A stretch of DNA of 64,000 bases, taken from positions 1 to 64,000 of the forward strand of contig PAND01000005.1 of the NCBI GenBank assembly GCA_002707525.1, read 5' to 3'. A program made the position numbers and the translations under genes. This document shows, piece by piece, positions 1-7,795 of this stretch (position 1 is the stretch's first letter; each line of letters starts with the position of its first letter). Under the pieces are notes generated by a model that had not been told where the DNA came from, did no database searches, and saw only the letters and a list, made by a program, of their open reading frames with translations. This stretch comes from Flavobacteriales bacterium. Its GTDB lineage: Bacteria > Bacteroidota > Bacteroidia > Flavobacteriales > Schleiferiaceae.

Positions 1-28
1 AAAAACCCCAGTATTTACTGGGGTTTTT
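1..28 (-). terminator. Intrinsic terminator, bidirectional
   Basis: A near-perfect inverted repeat with arms at 1-13 and 16-28 forms a CCCC/GGGG stem flanked by an A-run and a T-run, so it can work in both directions. It lies 2 bases past the stop codon of the minus-strand gene ending at 31. Confidence 0.85.
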
Positions 29-30
29 GT

Positions 31-639
31 TTATTCTACAATTACTTTTTTCTCAATGCTCCCATCGCTATAGATGTAAACCAAGAGTGTATTGGTTTTT
101 GGTGTTGTTTCCCTACCAAACAAGTCAACAACTTTGATTAATTCTTTTTGCTTAGGCGAAAGATTTTCGATTCCTAAAACATCGTTGATATCCAAGCCCG
201 GTTTCCAATCGTTGCGGAATTCCCACTTTCCCCAAGGAGATCCGGATGCATAAAATCCTGTTTTCCAATAGACTTGATCCTCAAACAAACAATTGATTGG
301 ATTGCCATTAGGCAAGACCGCCGAATCATTTTTTAGATATACGGAGACTGTCATAGAATCTGTAATTGCCACATTATGAGAAAAGTTACAAAACGCATCA
401 TCTACAATGGTGTCTTGAAATACTATATTACCTTGGGAGTCTGTGATATGCCAAGCGAATATGTTGTTTTCTTGTGGGTGGGTTAAATATTGACCTGAAT
501 GATAAATGCTCAGCGCAGTAGTGTCGGAGCCTACATTTATAGTCATTCCCAATTGATCACAAGGGAGACAAGTTGTCTGAGCGTTTACGGACTGAAAGAA
601 ACCTAGGACAAAGGCAGCAGCAGCTAAAGCATTTTTCAT
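31..639 (-). CDS. Secreted protein with T9SS-type C-terminal sorting domain
   Basis: A 202-residue protein. Residues 1-20 are a signal peptide ending SVNAQ. The last 35 or so residues (VVDLFGRET, then a short LLVYIYSDGS strand and KKVIVE) match the type A C-terminal signal of type IX secretion cargo, in which the tail is recognised by the outer-membrane translocon and cleaved. The middle (about 21-160) has four cysteines and no domain I recognise. The family knowledge supports export across both membranes to the surface or medium; the function is unknown. The ATG at 639 directly precedes the hydrophobic signal. It is transcribed alone, with a terminator at its 3' end. Confidence 0.75.
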   Translation of the reverse strand: MKNALAAAAFVLGFFQSVNAQTTCLPCDQLGMTINVGSDTTALSIYHSGQYLTHPQENNIFAWHITDSQGNIVFQDTIVDDAFCNFSHNVAITDSMTVSVYLKNDSAVLPNGNPINCLFEDQVYWKTGFYASGSPWGKWEFRNDWKPGLDINDVLGIENLSPKQKELIKVVDLFGRETTPKTNTLLVYIYSDGSIEKKVIVE

Positions 640-814
640 GTTTAAAATTTTTACGTTTTAGTATAATTGAACAATACATCAACTATATTAAACGATCTCA
701 CGCCTAGTGGTGAAAATCAAATAAACCGGTCTAAAGGGTAATAAATGGACTTGCCCTAGTCTAATCAGGAAACTAGGCTTAGCGAGGGGTTAAAATTTAA
801 CCCAATAGTCTGCC

Positions 815-1309
815 TTACTTATTCAAATCCACTCCGCTAAAGTGCTTTTTCAAGATGTATTTAAATTCTCTACGTTTAAGTTGCAGCGGTATTAGATCAT
901 CTTCTGCATCTTGAACAAAGATGGTCTTTCCAAAATGGGCATTCAATGTATCATCCATACCGTTCTGCCAAATAAGGGTTTTAACCAATCTGTCATTGTC
1001 AATGGCATACACATCCCAAGCTTGATACTCTTTATCATACACAGAGATGACCCAATGACCTGCGTATCTCTTGATTACCACGCCCTCATTAAGTTGAAGC
1101 ACCATGGCATCATCCTCGTCAGAGCCAATAATTAGTTGTTTCTTCTTTATAACAATTGCATCCTTTTGACCAAAAGCAGGGTAAGTACCTTGAATAGATT
1201 TGGGAAAAGAAGGTATCGCAGGCCACTTTATGGGCTGAGGATCCTCATAGTAGACAGTTTTGCATGAAACTATAAAAGCTGCTAATAGGACAATAATGAT
1301 TTTTTTCAT
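815..1309 (-). CDS. Predicted lipoprotein, function unknown
   Basis: A 164-residue protein. I start it at the ATG at 1309 rather than the upstream in-frame codon at 1345, because MKKIIIVLLAAFIVSC is a complete lipoprotein signal with lipobox cysteine 16. The mature part carries alternating beta strands (IVIKKKQLIIGS, VVIKRYAGHWVISVYDKEY) ending in a lysine-rich tail. I recognise no domain. It would be anchored in the outer or inner membrane. The 170 bases downstream contain two short inverted repeats without a T-run (about 752-777 and 787-803) but no clear terminator. Confidence 0.7.
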   Translation of the reverse strand: MKKIIIVLLAAFIVSCKTVYYEDPQPIKWPAIPSFPKSIQGTYPAFGQKDAIVIKKKQLIIGSDEDDAMVLQLNEGVVIKRYAGHWVISVYDKEYQAWDVYAIDNDRLVKTLIWQNGMDDTLNAHFGKTIFVQDAEDDLIPLQLKRREFKYILKKHFSGVDLNK

Positions 1310-1446
1310 TTTGAACTCTTTTAGGGTAAACGGAATATACCCCAATCTCTTGTAGCTTTAAAGAGTAATTTGAAAATTGTTAGAGATTACCAAGCAAAAT
1401 TTTACATTTCATTCAAAGAGAGTCCTAGAATCACTAACTTAACCTC

Positions 1447-1878
1447 ATGAAAAAAATCCTAATTACCGCATTGATTGTTTTTGCTAGTACAGCGGGCTAT
1501 GCACAAAAAATAAACGTTGATAAAGACTCCGGATTAATCACCGTTGATGGTCGCTCTTATGCCAAACTAATTAAAGAGAATGCCCCAGGCCAGCTAGGGA
1601 TTAATAAGAACTTCACTATTGCGAATTTAGCTGGTGATGAGCTGCTTTACTTTGTATTCACTCAAGAACCAGAGCGCAATAGAATGGGCTATGAGACAGG
1701 TAAGATTCTAACCTACTACACTCTAAATTTTATAAATAGCGGAGGGACTGGAAGAAGAAATGGAACTATGAGAGCCGGTGGAGCCGCAAAATTAGTTGGA
1801 AAAAACAAGCTCATTGTAGACGGTCAAATTGATCCGGCAGCAGAGAAGAAATTCTTACTCAAATACAGAAACAGATAA
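1447..1878 (+). CDS. Small secreted protein, function unknown
   Basis: A 143-residue protein with a signal peptide of about 19 residues (MKKILITALIVFASTAGYA then QK). The mature region begins with KINVDKDSGLITVDGRSYAKL, a beta-hairpin-like segment, and includes a Gly/Arg-rich stretch (SGGTGRRNGTMRAGGAA) around residue 100. No domain is recognised. It is a single-gene unit: a good intrinsic terminator follows at 1894. It is divergent from the lipoprotein gene starting at 1309, and the 137 bases between them must hold both promoters; a TACATTTC sequence there is one mismatch from the TAnnTTTG element. Confidence 0.7.
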   Translation: MKKILITALIVFASTAGYAQKINVDKDSGLITVDGRSYAKLIKENAPGQLGINKNFTIANLAGDELLYFVFTQEPERNRMGYETGKILTYYTLNFINSGGTGRRNGTMRAGGAAKLVGKNKLIVDGQIDPAAEKKFLLKYRNR

Positions 1879-1893
1879 TTCAGACAATACTTT

Positions 1894-1922
1894 AAAGCCC
1901 GATTTAGAATCGGGCTTTTTTA
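1894..1922 (+). terminator. Intrinsic terminator
   Basis: Arms AAAGCCCGATT and AATCGGGCTTT close a short loop and are followed by a T-run. It sits 16 bases past the stop of the small secreted protein gene. Confidence 0.9.
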
Positions 1923-1992
1923 TACCTCAGGTTTAAGTATTTCTTGTCAAACTCCCTGCGGTTTTAAACCATTGGCTTATTAAATGCGTTGA

Positions 1993-2526
1993 ATGAGCAT
2001 GCGTACTTTATTCTTTAGCTTAATCATGGTTTCCCACAACCTCACACTTTTTGATTTTTCGCAGGAGTCTTCCTTGCGAAATTGGGCGATTATTAATGAC
2101 GGCGTAATGGGAGGTCTTTCTCGCGGCCAATTGAAGTTATCTCCGGAAGGATACGGCAAATTTAGCGGCACCGTCTCTCTGGCAAACAATGGTGGATTTA
2201 CCTCCATCCGCTGTAACCTGCCGCCAACAGCTATTCCACAAGACGCAAAAATCTCGTTACGTATCAAAGGCGACGGTAAAGCATACCAGTTTCGGGTGCG
2301 TCACAAGCCTATGGCTTACCAAAGTTATATTTACGACTTCACTACATCCGGTGAATGGGAAACTATTGAGTTCCCTATAGCAGAAATGTATCCTCAGAGA
2401 TATGGGCGAAAACTCAATATGCCCAATTTCAATCATGAAAAGATGTGCGAATTCACCTTTCTTATTGCAAACAAGCGTAATGAAGAGTTTGAATTATTAA
2501 TAGACCAGGTTCATCTCACCAATTAA
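1993..2526 (+). CDS. CIA30 family protein
   Basis: A 177-residue protein. From residue 17 it reads LTLFDFSQESSLRNWAIINDGVMGGLSRG, the N-terminal signature of the CIA30 family (PF08547, complex I intermediate-associated protein 30), a galactose-binding-like beta-sandwich; the FSGTVSLANNGGFTSIR segment (about residue 53) is also typical. In mitochondria the family helps assemble NADH dehydrogenase; bacterial members are of unsettled role. The first 12 residues are hydrophobic, so either a short signal peptide is present or translation starts at the ATG at 2026. Its stop codon interlocks with that of the convergent gene (4-base overlap, TTAA). Confidence 0.8.
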   Translation: MSMRTLFFSLIMVSHNLTLFDFSQESSLRNWAIINDGVMGGLSRGQLKLSPEGYGKFSGTVSLANNGGFTSIRCNLPPTAIPQDAKISLRIKGDGKAYQFRVRHKPMAYQSYIYDFTTSGEWETIEFPIAEMYPQRYGRKLNMPNFNHEKMCEFTFLIANKRNEEFELLIDQVHLTN

Positions 2527-3113
2527 TATTGTCCAAAGTTTACTTGAGCGCCAAACTTGAGCATGTAAGAGGACTCCCAATCTTCAATCTGTACCAAACC
2601 TAAACCGCTGTAGAGATCTACTTGAACACCAAAGTACCATGGATTGGACTGGACAATAGAGAAAGACCATCCAGAAACGGGTTCTTCTCCTCTAAACAAT
2701 TCACCCATAACTTGAAATCCAACAGTGCTGTTTCGAATTCCCATCCAATCTATCCGTAGGCCTGCAGCTGAATGAAAAGTAGTCCGAGTAGCCCATTCAT
2801 CCCATCCTGGTCCGCCCATTATCTTTAGTTTTAACGGTTCCCACCTAGTTATGTATTCTATTGAAATTTCCGGACAGAGATAGATCAGCTGCTGAGAATT
2901 GTAGGTATTCATCAATTCCAAATCTTCCAAAACATAGTAGTTGACGCCTACCCCAAAAACAAAAGATTGACTATCCCAAAAGCTCAAACTTGTATACTTA
3001 TTTACCTGAGGTGCCTCCGCATTCAATCCGTTTTTTCGAACAATGGTTTGGGCACTCAATGAAGTTATGCTTAGTAATAAAACAACTAAGGTGATTTTTT
3101 TTCTAATGATCAT
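2523..3113 (-). CDS. Predicted outer-membrane beta-barrel-like protein
   Basis: A 196-residue protein with a cleavable signal peptide (MIIRKKITLVVLLLSITSLSA then Q). The mature sequence alternates short amphipathic strands with aromatic girdles (FVFGVGVNYYVL, AGLRIDWMGI, WYFGVQVDLYSG) and ends in FGAQVNFGQY, which resembles the closing strand of an outer-membrane barrel although the last residue is Tyr, not Phe. No specific family is recognised. Its ATG overlaps the stop of the isoaspartyl peptidase gene (ATGA), so it is translationally coupled as the last gene of a four-gene minus-strand operon. Confidence 0.6.
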   Translation of the reverse strand: MIIRKKITLVVLLLSITSLSAQTIVRKNGLNAEAPQVNKYTSLSFWDSQSFVFGVGVNYYVLEDLELMNTYNSQQLIYLCPEISIEYITRWEPLKLKIMGGPGWDEWATRTTFHSAAGLRIDWMGIRNSTVGFQVMGELFRGEEPVSGWSFSIVQSNPWYFGVQVDLYSGLGLVQIEDWESSYMLKFGAQVNFGQY

Positions 3114-4141
3114 TTTGAAAAGTTTGTTTTAATAAATGAGGGATCACCAAAAAGTTCCGTGAAATATTCAGGGGCTGAGCCACCCTCCACAACACCTGCC
3201 GCTCCCCTGAACATCCCGCTAGAATTAAAAGTCCAAGTCGCATTTCCTTTTGCATCTATGGCAATAAGGCCGCCATTACCCGCCTCTGAATTCAACACTT
3301 CAAAAATAACTTCATGCGCACTTTCCTCAATACTCAAATCTTGGTATTGCATCCGCGCATTCACCTGAAAGGCCGCATTATTTCGGATATAATATTCGCC
3401 ATGACCAGTGCAACTTACCGCCGCTCCTAGATTGTCTGCATAGGTTCCTGCACCAATGATGGGTACATCACCTACACGACCGTATTTCTTTCCCATCATA
3501 CCTCCAGTAGAGGTGCCTGCATACACGTTTCCTTGAGCATCTAAAACGACCACACCTACAGTGCCGTTTTTCTTCATCTCCTTCCAGCGCTGGTATTGCG
3601 CCGCTCGCTTTGACGTCAAAAAGTATTGGTTATCCACAAACTCATGATTTTTGGCCTTTGCAAATTCCTCCGCACCCGCACCAATGAGCAAGACATGCTC
3701 TGTTTCTTCCATTACCGCACGCGCCAATTTTGCAGGATTCTTAATGCGCTTCAATCCGGCAACAGCACCAGCCATTTTGGTAGAACCATCCATGACAGAG
3801 GCATCCAATTCTACTTCGCCTTGATCATTAAAAACAGCTCCAATTCCAGCATTAAAACGGGGGTCATTTTCAAGCATGGTTAGACAGCGAACCACAACAT
3901 CCAATCCATGTGCCTGAGCACTTAGCATATCATATCCTTCCTTCAACACAGCCTGCAGCGCAGAATCATATGCCACAATTTGCTCGTCGTTGTAGTACTT
4001 GCGCTCAATCCCACCAGCACCGCCATGAATTAAAATGGCGGACCCGTCAAAATGAAAGTTTTGCTGCCCCTGCGAATGCCCTATAGAGGTGAAGAGACTC
4101 AAAAAAAAGACAACAGTCTGTTTCACGTTTTTATGCCCCAT
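3110..4141 (-). CDS. Isoaspartyl peptidase / L-asparaginase, type 2 (Ntn hydrolase)
   Basis: A 343-residue enzyme that removes isoaspartyl residues from peptides and hydrolyses asparagine. Family hallmarks are IHGGAGG near residue 39, NDPRFNAGIGAVF near 92, ELDASVMDG near 111, and the autocatalytic cleavage site KNGTVGVVVLD, where Thr194 becomes the nucleophile of the beta subunit; GTSTGGMMGKKYGRVGD and the later GTYADN follow as expected. A signal peptide (about residues 1-24) places it in the periplasm. It lies 7 bases after the first Crp/Fnr-like gene and overlaps the next gene by 4, so all four are probably one operon. The length is normal for the family. Confidence 0.92.
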   Translation of the reverse strand: MGHKNVKQTVVFFLSLFTSIGHSQGQQNFHFDGSAILIHGGAGGIERKYYNDEQIVAYDSALQAVLKEGYDMLSAQAHGLDVVVRCLTMLENDPRFNAGIGAVFNDQGEVELDASVMDGSTKMAGAVAGLKRIKNPAKLARAVMEETEHVLLIGAGAEEFAKAKNHEFVDNQYFLTSKRAAQYQRWKEMKKNGTVGVVVLDAQGNVYAGTSTGGMMGKKYGRVGDVPIIGAGTYADNLGAAVSCTGHGEYYIRNNAAFQVNARMQYQDLSIEESAHEVIFEVLNSEAGNGGLIAIDAKGNATWTFNSSGMFRGAAGVVEGGSAPEYFTELFGDPSFIKTNFSK

Positions 4142-4148
4142 GTATTTT

Positions 4149-4745
4149 TTAGTCGATTTCGCTTTTCATTATTCTATGCATAGTACTCTTACTCACTCCA
4201 AAATAACACGCTATCTCCGTCTGAGAACAGTATTTTTCTATACCATTGAATCGTTCTTGGATATATTTCCAGTATTCAATTTTATCCATCATTTTCATCT
4301 TCATTAAACGAAGCTTGCGCATCTGCACATAATGTGACATGATATTCAACATGACACTCTGCATTGGTTTATTCTGGATTATATGTTCGCGCCACTTTGA
4401 ATGGCTCATGCGAAAGGCTGTACCATCTGTATTCATTGTAGCACCAGTTTTGGATGAACCACCCCACAACAAGGTATTCTCATCACATATAAAAATTCCG
4501 GGCTCTATCATACCGTTTAGCATTTTGGTACCGTCCTCCAATAACATTTTATCAAAGCCGTAACCTTCATGTATGAACCATATATACCCCTTCTTATCTC
4601 CCATTTTCCAGAGCGTTTCATCCGCCTTAAAATGAATAGGTCCCTCAAACGCCTCATTGAATTCAATCAAAAAATTCGTGGATTCGGATAGGCCAGTCAT
4701 CTCGCTCAAACGCTGCGCTATGAGGTAATCGTTTGGTTTAGCCAT
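4149..4745 (-). CDS. Crp/Fnr-family transcription regulator (second of a tandem pair)
   Basis: A 198-residue protein. Residues about 25-115 look like a cyclic-nucleotide-binding-type beta-roll (HFKADETLWKMGDKKGYIWFIHEGYG, then GMIEPGIFI), residues 115-155 form the long dimer helix, and 170-195 are a helix-turn-helix (CSQTEIACYFGVSKSTMHRIM). The roll lacks the canonical phosphate-binding Arg-Ser of Crp, so an effector cannot be predicted. The start overlaps the end of the other regulator by 8 bases, and the peptidase gene follows after 7 bases, which suggests joint regulation of the operon. Confidence 0.78.
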   Translation of the reverse strand: MAKPNDYLIAQRLSEMTGLSESTNFLIEFNEAFEGPIHFKADETLWKMGDKKGYIWFIHEGYGFDKMLLEDGTKMLNGMIEPGIFICDENTLLWGGSSKTGATMNTDGTAFRMSHSKWREHIIQNKPMQSVMLNIMSHYVQMRKLRLMKMKMMDKIEYWKYIQERFNGIEKYCSQTEIACYFGVSKSTMHRIMKSEID

Positions 4746-5415
4746 GGGTTAAAGCAATTTTCATAAATGACTTCAATGACGATTTTGAAATATCAAGATA
4801 ATTGGCAATATCCATCCTTGGAACTTTTTGAAGCAACCCATAATTTTCCTTTAACCAATTCACACTAAAGTACTTACAATCTAGTCCCAAGTTATTGATG
4901 TGTTCTTGGTACATGTATGTTGCCATTAATGAAGCCTGAACCAGTAAAACGGATGATAAATGAGGGTGAGATTGTTGCCATTTATCATCCTTAAGAGGCA
5001 GTAATAAGATTCGCGTATTATCATAGAACTGCCAAAAACTCCCTTGCTTATTGAATGCTTCTTCAATTTCAATGGATAACAATAAATCTCCTTTTTGGTA
5101 AAAGTGAGTGATAGAATCTAAGCCGTTAAAGTCATGCTTTACCCCAATGATCCCGCTAACTACTATTCCTATACATCCAGTAATATCTATATACTCGCCG
5201 GTAAATATGCCGCTTGGAAACGTGAATTCTTTAAGGTAAGGGTCCATATTGACATTAGTCATGAATTCCCTTTCTTTCGGATGGAGTAATGCAATTAACT
5301 TATCCTTCAATAGTTGAATATCTTCCTCTTTATGGGACATAGATAAACTTGACGTTAAACATTTGAATAGTTCTTCAAAGTATGGAAATTCCATCAGAAT
5401 GCGTCCAAAATACAT
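4738..5415 (-). CDS. Crp/Fnr-family transcription regulator (first of a tandem pair)
   Basis: A 225-residue protein with the same plan as its neighbour: N-terminal helix, beta-roll (FPSGIFTGEYIDITGCIGIVVSGIIGV, then HFYQKGDLLLSIE), long helix (about 150-175) and a C-terminal helix-turn-helix (VPRMDIANYLDISKSSLKSFM). The two proteins are clearly divergent rather than recent duplicates. Two starts are possible: ATG 5415, or ATG 5394 (MEFPYFEELF). The later start would leave the inverted repeat at 5410-5430 wholly upstream, where an operator would be expected. It heads the operon with the second regulator, the isoaspartyl peptidase and a beta-barrel protein. Confidence 0.75.
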   Translation of the reverse strand: MYFGRILMEFPYFEELFKCLTSSLSMSHKEEDIQLLKDKLIALLHPKEREFMTNVNMDPYLKEFTFPSGIFTGEYIDITGCIGIVVSGIIGVKHDFNGLDSITHFYQKGDLLLSIEIEEAFNKQGSFWQFYDNTRILLLPLKDDKWQQSHPHLSSVLLVQASLMATYMYQEHINNLGLDCKYFSVNWLKENYGLLQKVPRMDIANYLDISKSSLKSFMKIALTHG

Positions 5416-5430
5416 TCATTAATAATGTAT
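5410..5430. promoter_or_regulatory. Inverted repeat, candidate operator of the Crp/Fnr operon
   Basis: ATACATT (5410-5416) and AATGTAT (5424-5430) are exact 7-base inverted arms around a 7-base spacer. The two-fold symmetric shape and 21-base span suit a dimeric Crp/Fnr-type regulator. It overlaps the upstream candidate start of the first regulator gene and lies 16 bases before the internal one. Autoregulation is inference. Confidence 0.35.
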
Positions 5431-5556
5431 AACAACGTGTTTATTTTTTTGTAATAAGGTCAAAATGCAACAAATTCTAACCCTGAATGCTTCAATTTAG
5501 TGTCAAACAATAAACGCGGGTTACTAAAGCTAGTATTAACATCAAACACACTTTTT

Positions 5557-6384
5557 ATGAAAAGAATTTTACTATTAATTGGATTAACAATAGGTTTTGG
5601 CGCGCAAGCTCAGGTAGCTTGTACTCCAGATACCGCAGTACCTTCTATGGCTTCTATTGGCTATCCCTCATTAGAATGGTCCGGCATGTGGCTCAATGGT
5701 TCTGCACCATCTTTTGCGTGTGATAGTACGCAACCAATGATGAATCTAAGCGCCATAGTTGGACAGCCTTTTGATGCTACTTTCACAGGTATGCTGGGTG
5801 ATACTTTCCCGTCTGGTGGGTTACTCGTTCCCACTGTCCAATCGGCATTCCTGTATACTATTGCCTTCCCTACTTGGTTGACAATGGATGCTCAAGATTC
5901 CATTTTTTATCCTGGTCCAGCCAATAAAACGTGTATCAAGTTAACAGGGACTCCAACTTTAGCAGATACTACTTATTATATCCCTAGCGTTGGCGTGGAA
6001 AGCGGTTTTTGGACAAGCTGGTATCAAGTTCAAGGAAGTATGTTTGGTTTTCCAGCCATAGACACTTTTGGGTTTTGTCATAATGTACGTGTATTCAAAG
6101 ATTACACAGATTTGGATGATTTACCCATGGCCACAATGACTCTTGGACCAAACCCCGCTAGTGATTTCCTCAATGTGCATTTTAATCAAGCTATCGTCAA
6201 TGACGAATTCCTTGATCGCATTACGGTGTACAATGTTCTTGGTAACGCCATTGATTTGAAGCCTATGTATATGGCATCCAATAAGATTGGCTTTGACCTG
6301 AGTACTCTACCTGGCGGCAACTACTGGCTCACTATAGATGCAGGTAAAGGAGTATTGAGAGAAGAATTTATTGTGGTACACTAA
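5557..6384 (+). CDS. T9SS-secreted protein with C-terminal sorting domain
   Basis: A 275-residue protein. I start it at the ATG at 5557, because MKRILLLIGLTIGFGAQAQ is a complete signal peptide; the frame is open further upstream only from a GTG. Four cysteines lie in the mature part. Around residue 195 begins the sorting domain: ATMTLGPNPASDFLNVHF, then ITVYNVLG, then LSTLPGGNYWLTIDAG and EEFIVVH, the usual type A layout. The central region resembles secreted Flavobacteriia proteins with PSVGVESG-like repeats but I recognise no catalytic domain. It precedes two further secreted genes, the first after 16 bases, so the three are probably co-transcribed. Confidence 0.75.
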   Translation: MKRILLLIGLTIGFGAQAQVACTPDTAVPSMASIGYPSLEWSGMWLNGSAPSFACDSTQPMMNLSAIVGQPFDATFTGMLGDTFPSGGLLVPTVQSAFLYTIAFPTWLTMDAQDSIFYPGPANKTCIKLTGTPTLADTTYYIPSVGVESGFWTSWYQVQGSMFGFPAIDTFGFCHNVRVFKDYTDLDDLPMATMTLGPNPASDFLNVHFNQAIVNDEFLDRITVYNVLGNAIDLKPMYMASNKIGFDLSTLPGGNYWLTIDAGKGVLREEFIVVH

Positions 6385-6400
6385 AGGAGTACTGTAAATT

Positions 6401-7786
6401 ATGTTAATTAAAATGAACCCCAAGTCCTTAATTGTGCTTGGGGTACTTTTTCTACCCTTTTCTGTATTCAGTCAATTCGCATTTGAAGGACCCATTCCAC
6501 CTATTGACTCAGGGTACGGATCCTTTGGAAGCGACAGTGTAATACACGAATTCTTTACCATTGCTCCAGATTCTCTAAAGGAATGTGACGACACGGTAAG
6601 CGGAATTATTTCCTATCCTTACAACGCTTCAGGGGCACTCCCTGTTGTATTCAGCTTCCCTGGTGGATCCTACCGCAATTATGGTGACAGTGATTACTTC
6701 AAGGCCCAAAACTTTTATCAAAGTTTTGTAGCAAGTAATGGATATGTAGCTGCAACGGCGCAATACAATAGCACTTCAGGTAGTGACGAAGGATGCGCAT
6801 ATCACTGGACAGAAACATTGGTAAAAAACCGATCAAATCTTATTGATTCAACCCGAATAGGAATGAGAGGTTATAGTCTTGGAGCAGGAATAGCAAATTG
6901 GCTTTCTTTGACGCAATTCAATGATAGAAATTGGGGATCCAATGGACGCTTTGTTTGGCCAGATGCTGGTGCTAGCTTTATTGGATGGCATTGGGATTGG
7001 CCTAATGATATAGGTAGACAAACAGATAGCGGCCTTGCAGCCATGCCGGATGATGTCATCTATCTTATGACGCTGCATGATTTAGACAATGTAGCAGACC
7101 CAAGGTGCGGTATAGATATCTTCAACTTTATGGGTGTCCCTGACTCTAATAAGGAGTTTTATGTGATTAAAGGAGATACCATTGGTAATTACATTTATTG
7201 GGCTACTCACTTTACTCAGAGCACGTATGCAAAAGATTCATCACAATTCACAGCATACATCACCAAGCACGATGCTTTAGATTATTGGTTTGGCACTAGA
7301 ATGCTGCATGCAGCCATGGAGACGGCTTGGGGCAATGACCCTATGGCTCCTACAATTTGCCTAGGAAATGGAGATAGCCTGCAGACTCTTTGGGCCAATG
7401 GACAACTTCGCAGTCCTATAGTTTCCGATCAGCCTTGGATGACTTCATTTGAATCGTGGAATTCTGGTGCCGGTTATATGAATCCTTGTGAAGTCAGTTG
7501 GAACATGAGGCAATATGTAACCGCGAATGCATGTTTCACCCTTGATATTCCTGAATTGGAAGAACAAGAAAGCATTAAGTTATTTCCTAATCCATCTAGA
7601 ATTGGACAGGCCATAGAAATTGAAACGAATAAACTAATTAGCAAGGTAGAAGTATTTAACCTTCTTGGTCGAACGGTATTAATTACAGATCAAGAAACAT
7701 TCAAAATTGACCAATCCGGTACGTACATTCTTGGAATTCTCTTTGAAGACGGAACTACCACCGCGCTTAGATTCAATATCTTATAA
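6401..7786 (+). CDS. T9SS-secreted alpha/beta hydrolase-like protein, copy 1
   Basis: A 461-residue protein with a signal peptide (cleavage after VFSQ, about residue 25), an alpha/beta-hydrolase-like region and a T9SS sorting domain (from KLFPNPSRIG, with KVEVFNLLGRTV and SGTYILGILF). The nucleophile elbow is GYSLGAG (about residue 157), a GxSxG motif, following DSTRIGMRG, the usual strand before it. Other parts shared with copy 2 are WGSNGRFVWPDAGASFIG, DSGLAAMPDDV, YWATHF and DALDYW; the His in YWATHF is the best candidate for the triad His. Esterase, lipase or depolymerase activity is plausible but the substrate is unknown. AAGGAG lies 11 bases before ATG 6401; ATG 6413 is an alternative. 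Confidence 0.78.
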   Translation: MLIKMNPKSLIVLGVLFLPFSVFSQFAFEGPIPPIDSGYGSFGSDSVIHEFFTIAPDSLKECDDTVSGIISYPYNASGALPVVFSFPGGSYRNYGDSDYFKAQNFYQSFVASNGYVAATAQYNSTSGSDEGCAYHWTETLVKNRSNLIDSTRIGMRGYSLGAGIANWLSLTQFNDRNWGSNGRFVWPDAGASFIGWHWDWPNDIGRQTDSGLAAMPDDVIYLMTLHDLDNVADPRCGIDIFNFMGVPDSNKEFYVIKGDTIGNYIYWATHFTQSTYAKDSSQFTAYITKHDALDYWFGTRMLHAAMETAWGNDPMAPTICLGNGDSLQTLWANGQLRSPIVSDQPWMTSFESWNSGAGYMNPCEVSWNMRQYVTANACFTLDIPELEEQESIKLFPNPSRIGQAIEIETNKLISKVEVFNLLGRTVLITDQETFKIDQSGTYILGILFEDGTTTALRFNIL

Positions 7787-7795
7787 CGTAATACC

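Noticed and set aside
752-803. Inverted repeats downstream of the first lipoprotein gene
   Set aside because: The short arms (CTAGT/ACTAG and GGGTTAA/TTAACCC) have no T-run in the transcribed direction and may be chance in AT-rich sequence.
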